Origin: Gammaproteobacteria bacterium
GTDB taxonomy: Bacteria > Pseudomonadota > Gammaproteobacteria > Pseudomonadales > Pseudohongiellaceae
Reading direction: 5' to 3'
Assembly (NCBI GenBank): GCA_003451715.1
Contig: DMJN01000076.1
Coordinates: forward strand, 1-6,039
Length of the DNA stretch: 6,039 nt
Under the pieces are notes generated by a model. That model ran no database searches and had not been told where the DNA came from. It saw nothing but the letters and a program-made list of their open reading frames with translations. Below, piece after piece: positions 4,921-6,039 of this stretch. Both the position numbers and the translations under genes were made by a program. Each line of letters begins with the position of its first letter. The first letter of the stretch is position 1.

Positions 4921-5733
4921 CTAACTGTCGAAAGGCGCCTTGCTACCTATGACTGTCTCGATCCAGTCTATATGTTGTGATACCCGCTCGTAAATTGCCA
5001 CGGATCCATACTTGCCCTGGGTTTCCTCAGAAAAGTCATCGCCCTCCACTTCACCAACCGCTATACCTGCCAATCGATAGCCGATGTCGGTTTCCAGCAG
5101 TGCTGGTCCTCCGCTGTCTCCCAAGCCAGGAATTCCTTCCAGATCAAGGGAATCACCAGAGCGATCCCGCGGATCATCGAAGCGAATTCGCAGCCGGCGC
5201 GTTGTCGAAGAGATCCTGTTGCGTGCCCGGCGCAACCTGCCATCGTCATACTGGCGCCCGGTAGTACCATGCCCGAAGAATCCCCAGCCAAGCAATGTGA
5301 CCGCCTCACCCTGCTCATCTTCACTCAGTTGCAGGGGTAGCGGGCGAGGCAAACCGGATTCTTCACGAAAACGCAGCAGCGCCATATCTACGTCGGAGGC
5401 AGAATCCTGATCATAATCCGGATGGACGATCAGTGTGTCTATCTCTCGAGTCTGTCCCCCGACCTGAACGCCGAAACGACGGCCATTCTCTATGGTATTC
5501 GTCAGGGTAGTCTCCGCCGCACAATGCGCAGCCGTTATAGCCCAGCGCCGATGAATGACTGTTGCCACACAGACCTTCCTGCTTCCCTGGCTCTCCAAAA
5601 AAAATACTGCAGGAAACTGATTTGACCTGATTTCATAGCGGCTGGATGCGACATCGTGCCTGATAATGATGGCCTGGCTACTAAAGGACGATAGCAATAC
5701 CCCGAGCAAAAACAATTTTGTTTTTAAAATCAT
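4921..5733 (-). CDS. secreted trypsin-fold (S1 family) serine protease, 270 aa
   Basis: A Sec signal peptide (MILKTKLFLLGVLLSSFSSQ, cleavage near SSQA, residue 21) precedes a single S1 domain. The triad is complete: His70 in ITAAHC, Asp116 in DVDMALL, Ser207 in GDSGGP. Cys55 and Cys71 form the usual disulphide around the histidine. No other cysteine exists in the mature part, so the bond that normally closes the specificity pocket is missing. The residue six before Ser207, which sets trypsin specificity as Asp, is Ile201, so cleavage after Arg or Lys is not expected. The segment about 160-195 is very Arg/Asp-rich. There is no obvious propeptide or C-terminal sorting tail; the enzyme probably acts in the periplasm or outside. 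The ATG overlaps the stop of the upstream membrane-protein gene (ATGA), which suggests coupled translation. It might be a regulatory or housekeeping protease; the target is unknown. Confidence 0.9.
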   Translation of the reverse strand: MILKTKLFLLGVLLSSFSSQAIIIRHDVASSRYEIRSNQFPAVFFLESQGSRKVCVATVIHRRWAITAAHCAAETTLTNTIENGRRFGVQVGGQTREIDTLIVHPDYDQDSASDVDMALLRFREESGLPRPLPLQLSEDEQGEAVTLLGWGFFGHGTTGRQYDDGRLRRARNRISSTTRRLRIRFDDPRDRSGDSLDLEGIPGLGDSGGPALLETDIGYRLAGIAVGEVEGDDFSEETQGKYGSVAIYERVSQHIDWIETVIGSKAPFDS

Positions 5734-6014
5734 TGTTGCTGTTCCTTGGATTGTTGCTGTTCCTTCGAGTGGTGAAAGTTTCGACGACGCAGCGGGCGCA
5801 GGTTAGGTTTATAACGTTGCCTCCTGGTCATCTGAAACAATTTCACCAAACGGTGCAACACCACCAACACTGTCACGACAATGAATGCCAGAATACTGAC
5901 TGCGAGCCACTGCTCATGGGTCCAGCCCGATACATCGATCAACTCTGAGAGCACTCTATTTCTCTTTGTCACGGATGGTGACGGATATGGCCAGAGCCGG
6001 CCATTATGCGTCAT
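5730..6014 (-). CDS. small one-TM basic membrane protein coupled to the protease, 94 aa
   Basis: I recognise no family. Starting at ATG 6014, a mostly polar N-terminus (about 1-35) is followed by one transmembrane helix (LAVSILAFIVVTVLVVLHRL, about 37-56) and a strongly basic tail (RRQRYKPNLRPLRRR) that ends SKEQQQSKEQQQ. The positive residues after the helix predict an N-out/C-in topology, with the tail in the cytoplasm. A TTG at 6032 would add six residues, but AGAGGG (6021-6026) stands 6 bases before the ATG and supports the shorter form. The stop TGA overlaps the protease ATG as ATGA, so the two proteins are probably made in fixed proportion. A role as membrane partner, inhibitor or regulator of the protease is an inference from this arrangement only. 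The gene is complete within the window; its promoter is outside. Confidence 0.7.
   Translation of the reverse strand: MTHNGRLWPYPSPSVTKRNRVLSELIDVSGWTHEQWLAVSILAFIVVTVLVVLHRLVKLFQMTRRQRYKPNLRPLRRRNFHHSKEQQQSKEQQQ
5733..5768 (-). repeat. tandem 18-base duplication coding for SKEQQQ twice
   Basis: Two 18-base units (5733-5750 and 5751-5768) differ at one base and encode SKEQQQ-SKEQQQ, the last 12 residues of the small membrane protein. They end exactly at the ATGA overlap with the protease. Such units can slip in copy number without breaking the frame. Confidence 0.9.
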
Positions 6015-6020
6015 GAAGGA

Positions 6021-6026
6021 CCCTCT
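6021..6026 (-). promoter_or_regulatory. ribosome-binding site of the small membrane protein
   Basis: AGAGGG on the minus strand sits 6 bases before the ATG at 6014. It decides for this start over the in-frame TTG at 6032. Confidence 0.65.
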
Positions 6027-6039
6027 GAACAAATATATG

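Noticed and set aside
4977..5410. Plus-strand and alternative minus-strand frames over the protease gene
   Set aside because: They are shadows of the GC-rich protease gene, whose catalytic motifs fix the correct frame.

Overview
The window looks like accessory DNA from a Gram-negative bacterium, most likely a marine-type gammaproteobacterium. The reasons are Sec-type signal peptides, a Sel1-repeat protein, an AsmA/DUF748-like periplasmic protein, a secreted trypsin-family protease and a PaaI-type thioesterase of a style I associate with that group. The lineage is an inference, since no marker gene is present.

Left part (1-2231, genes on +). The window opens inside a gene whose reading frame is already running at base 1: TPR repeats followed by a TylF/MycF-type class I methyltransferase. 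About 190 bases later comes a compact pair of small exported proteins. The first is a two-repeat Sel1 protein. The second is an unrecognised exported protein made almost entirely of twelve consecutive 8-residue repeats (x-Y-x-G-V/I-G-G-P) with eight mature cysteines. Just behind this pair is a second, broken copy of the Sel1 gene: signal peptide and first mature residues only, then an abrupt switch to unrelated sequence. The repeat protein and the duplicated module around it are the most unusual content here.

Middle (2161-3195). About 400 bases hold no gene I recognise. Next is a hotdog-fold PaaI-family thioesterase, whose best start is a TTG behind a good ribosome-binding site. A 200-base gap before the next gene carries a coding-like remnant on the minus strand, directly in frame behind the hydrolase stop codon.

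Right part (3196-6014, genes on -). A cytoplasmic alpha/beta hydrolase with an intact catalytic triad is followed by a 72-base relic of tRNA-Phe: its 3' half is well preserved and its 5' half is broken. Six bases beyond the relic ends a short AsmA/DUF748-like protein that appears to have lost its C-terminus. Upstream of that on the same strand are a secreted trypsin-fold serine protease and a one-TM basic small protein whose stop overlaps the protease start (ATGA), so those two are probably translationally coupled. DNA to the right of the tRNA relic looks clearly more GC-rich than DNA to the left, so the relic may mark an old integration or recombination junction.

Functional links are limited. 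The small membrane protein and protease form one unit, possibly with the AsmA-like gene. The Sel1 and octapeptide-repeat genes form another. The methyltransferase, thioesterase and hydrolase appear to be independent accessory genes.
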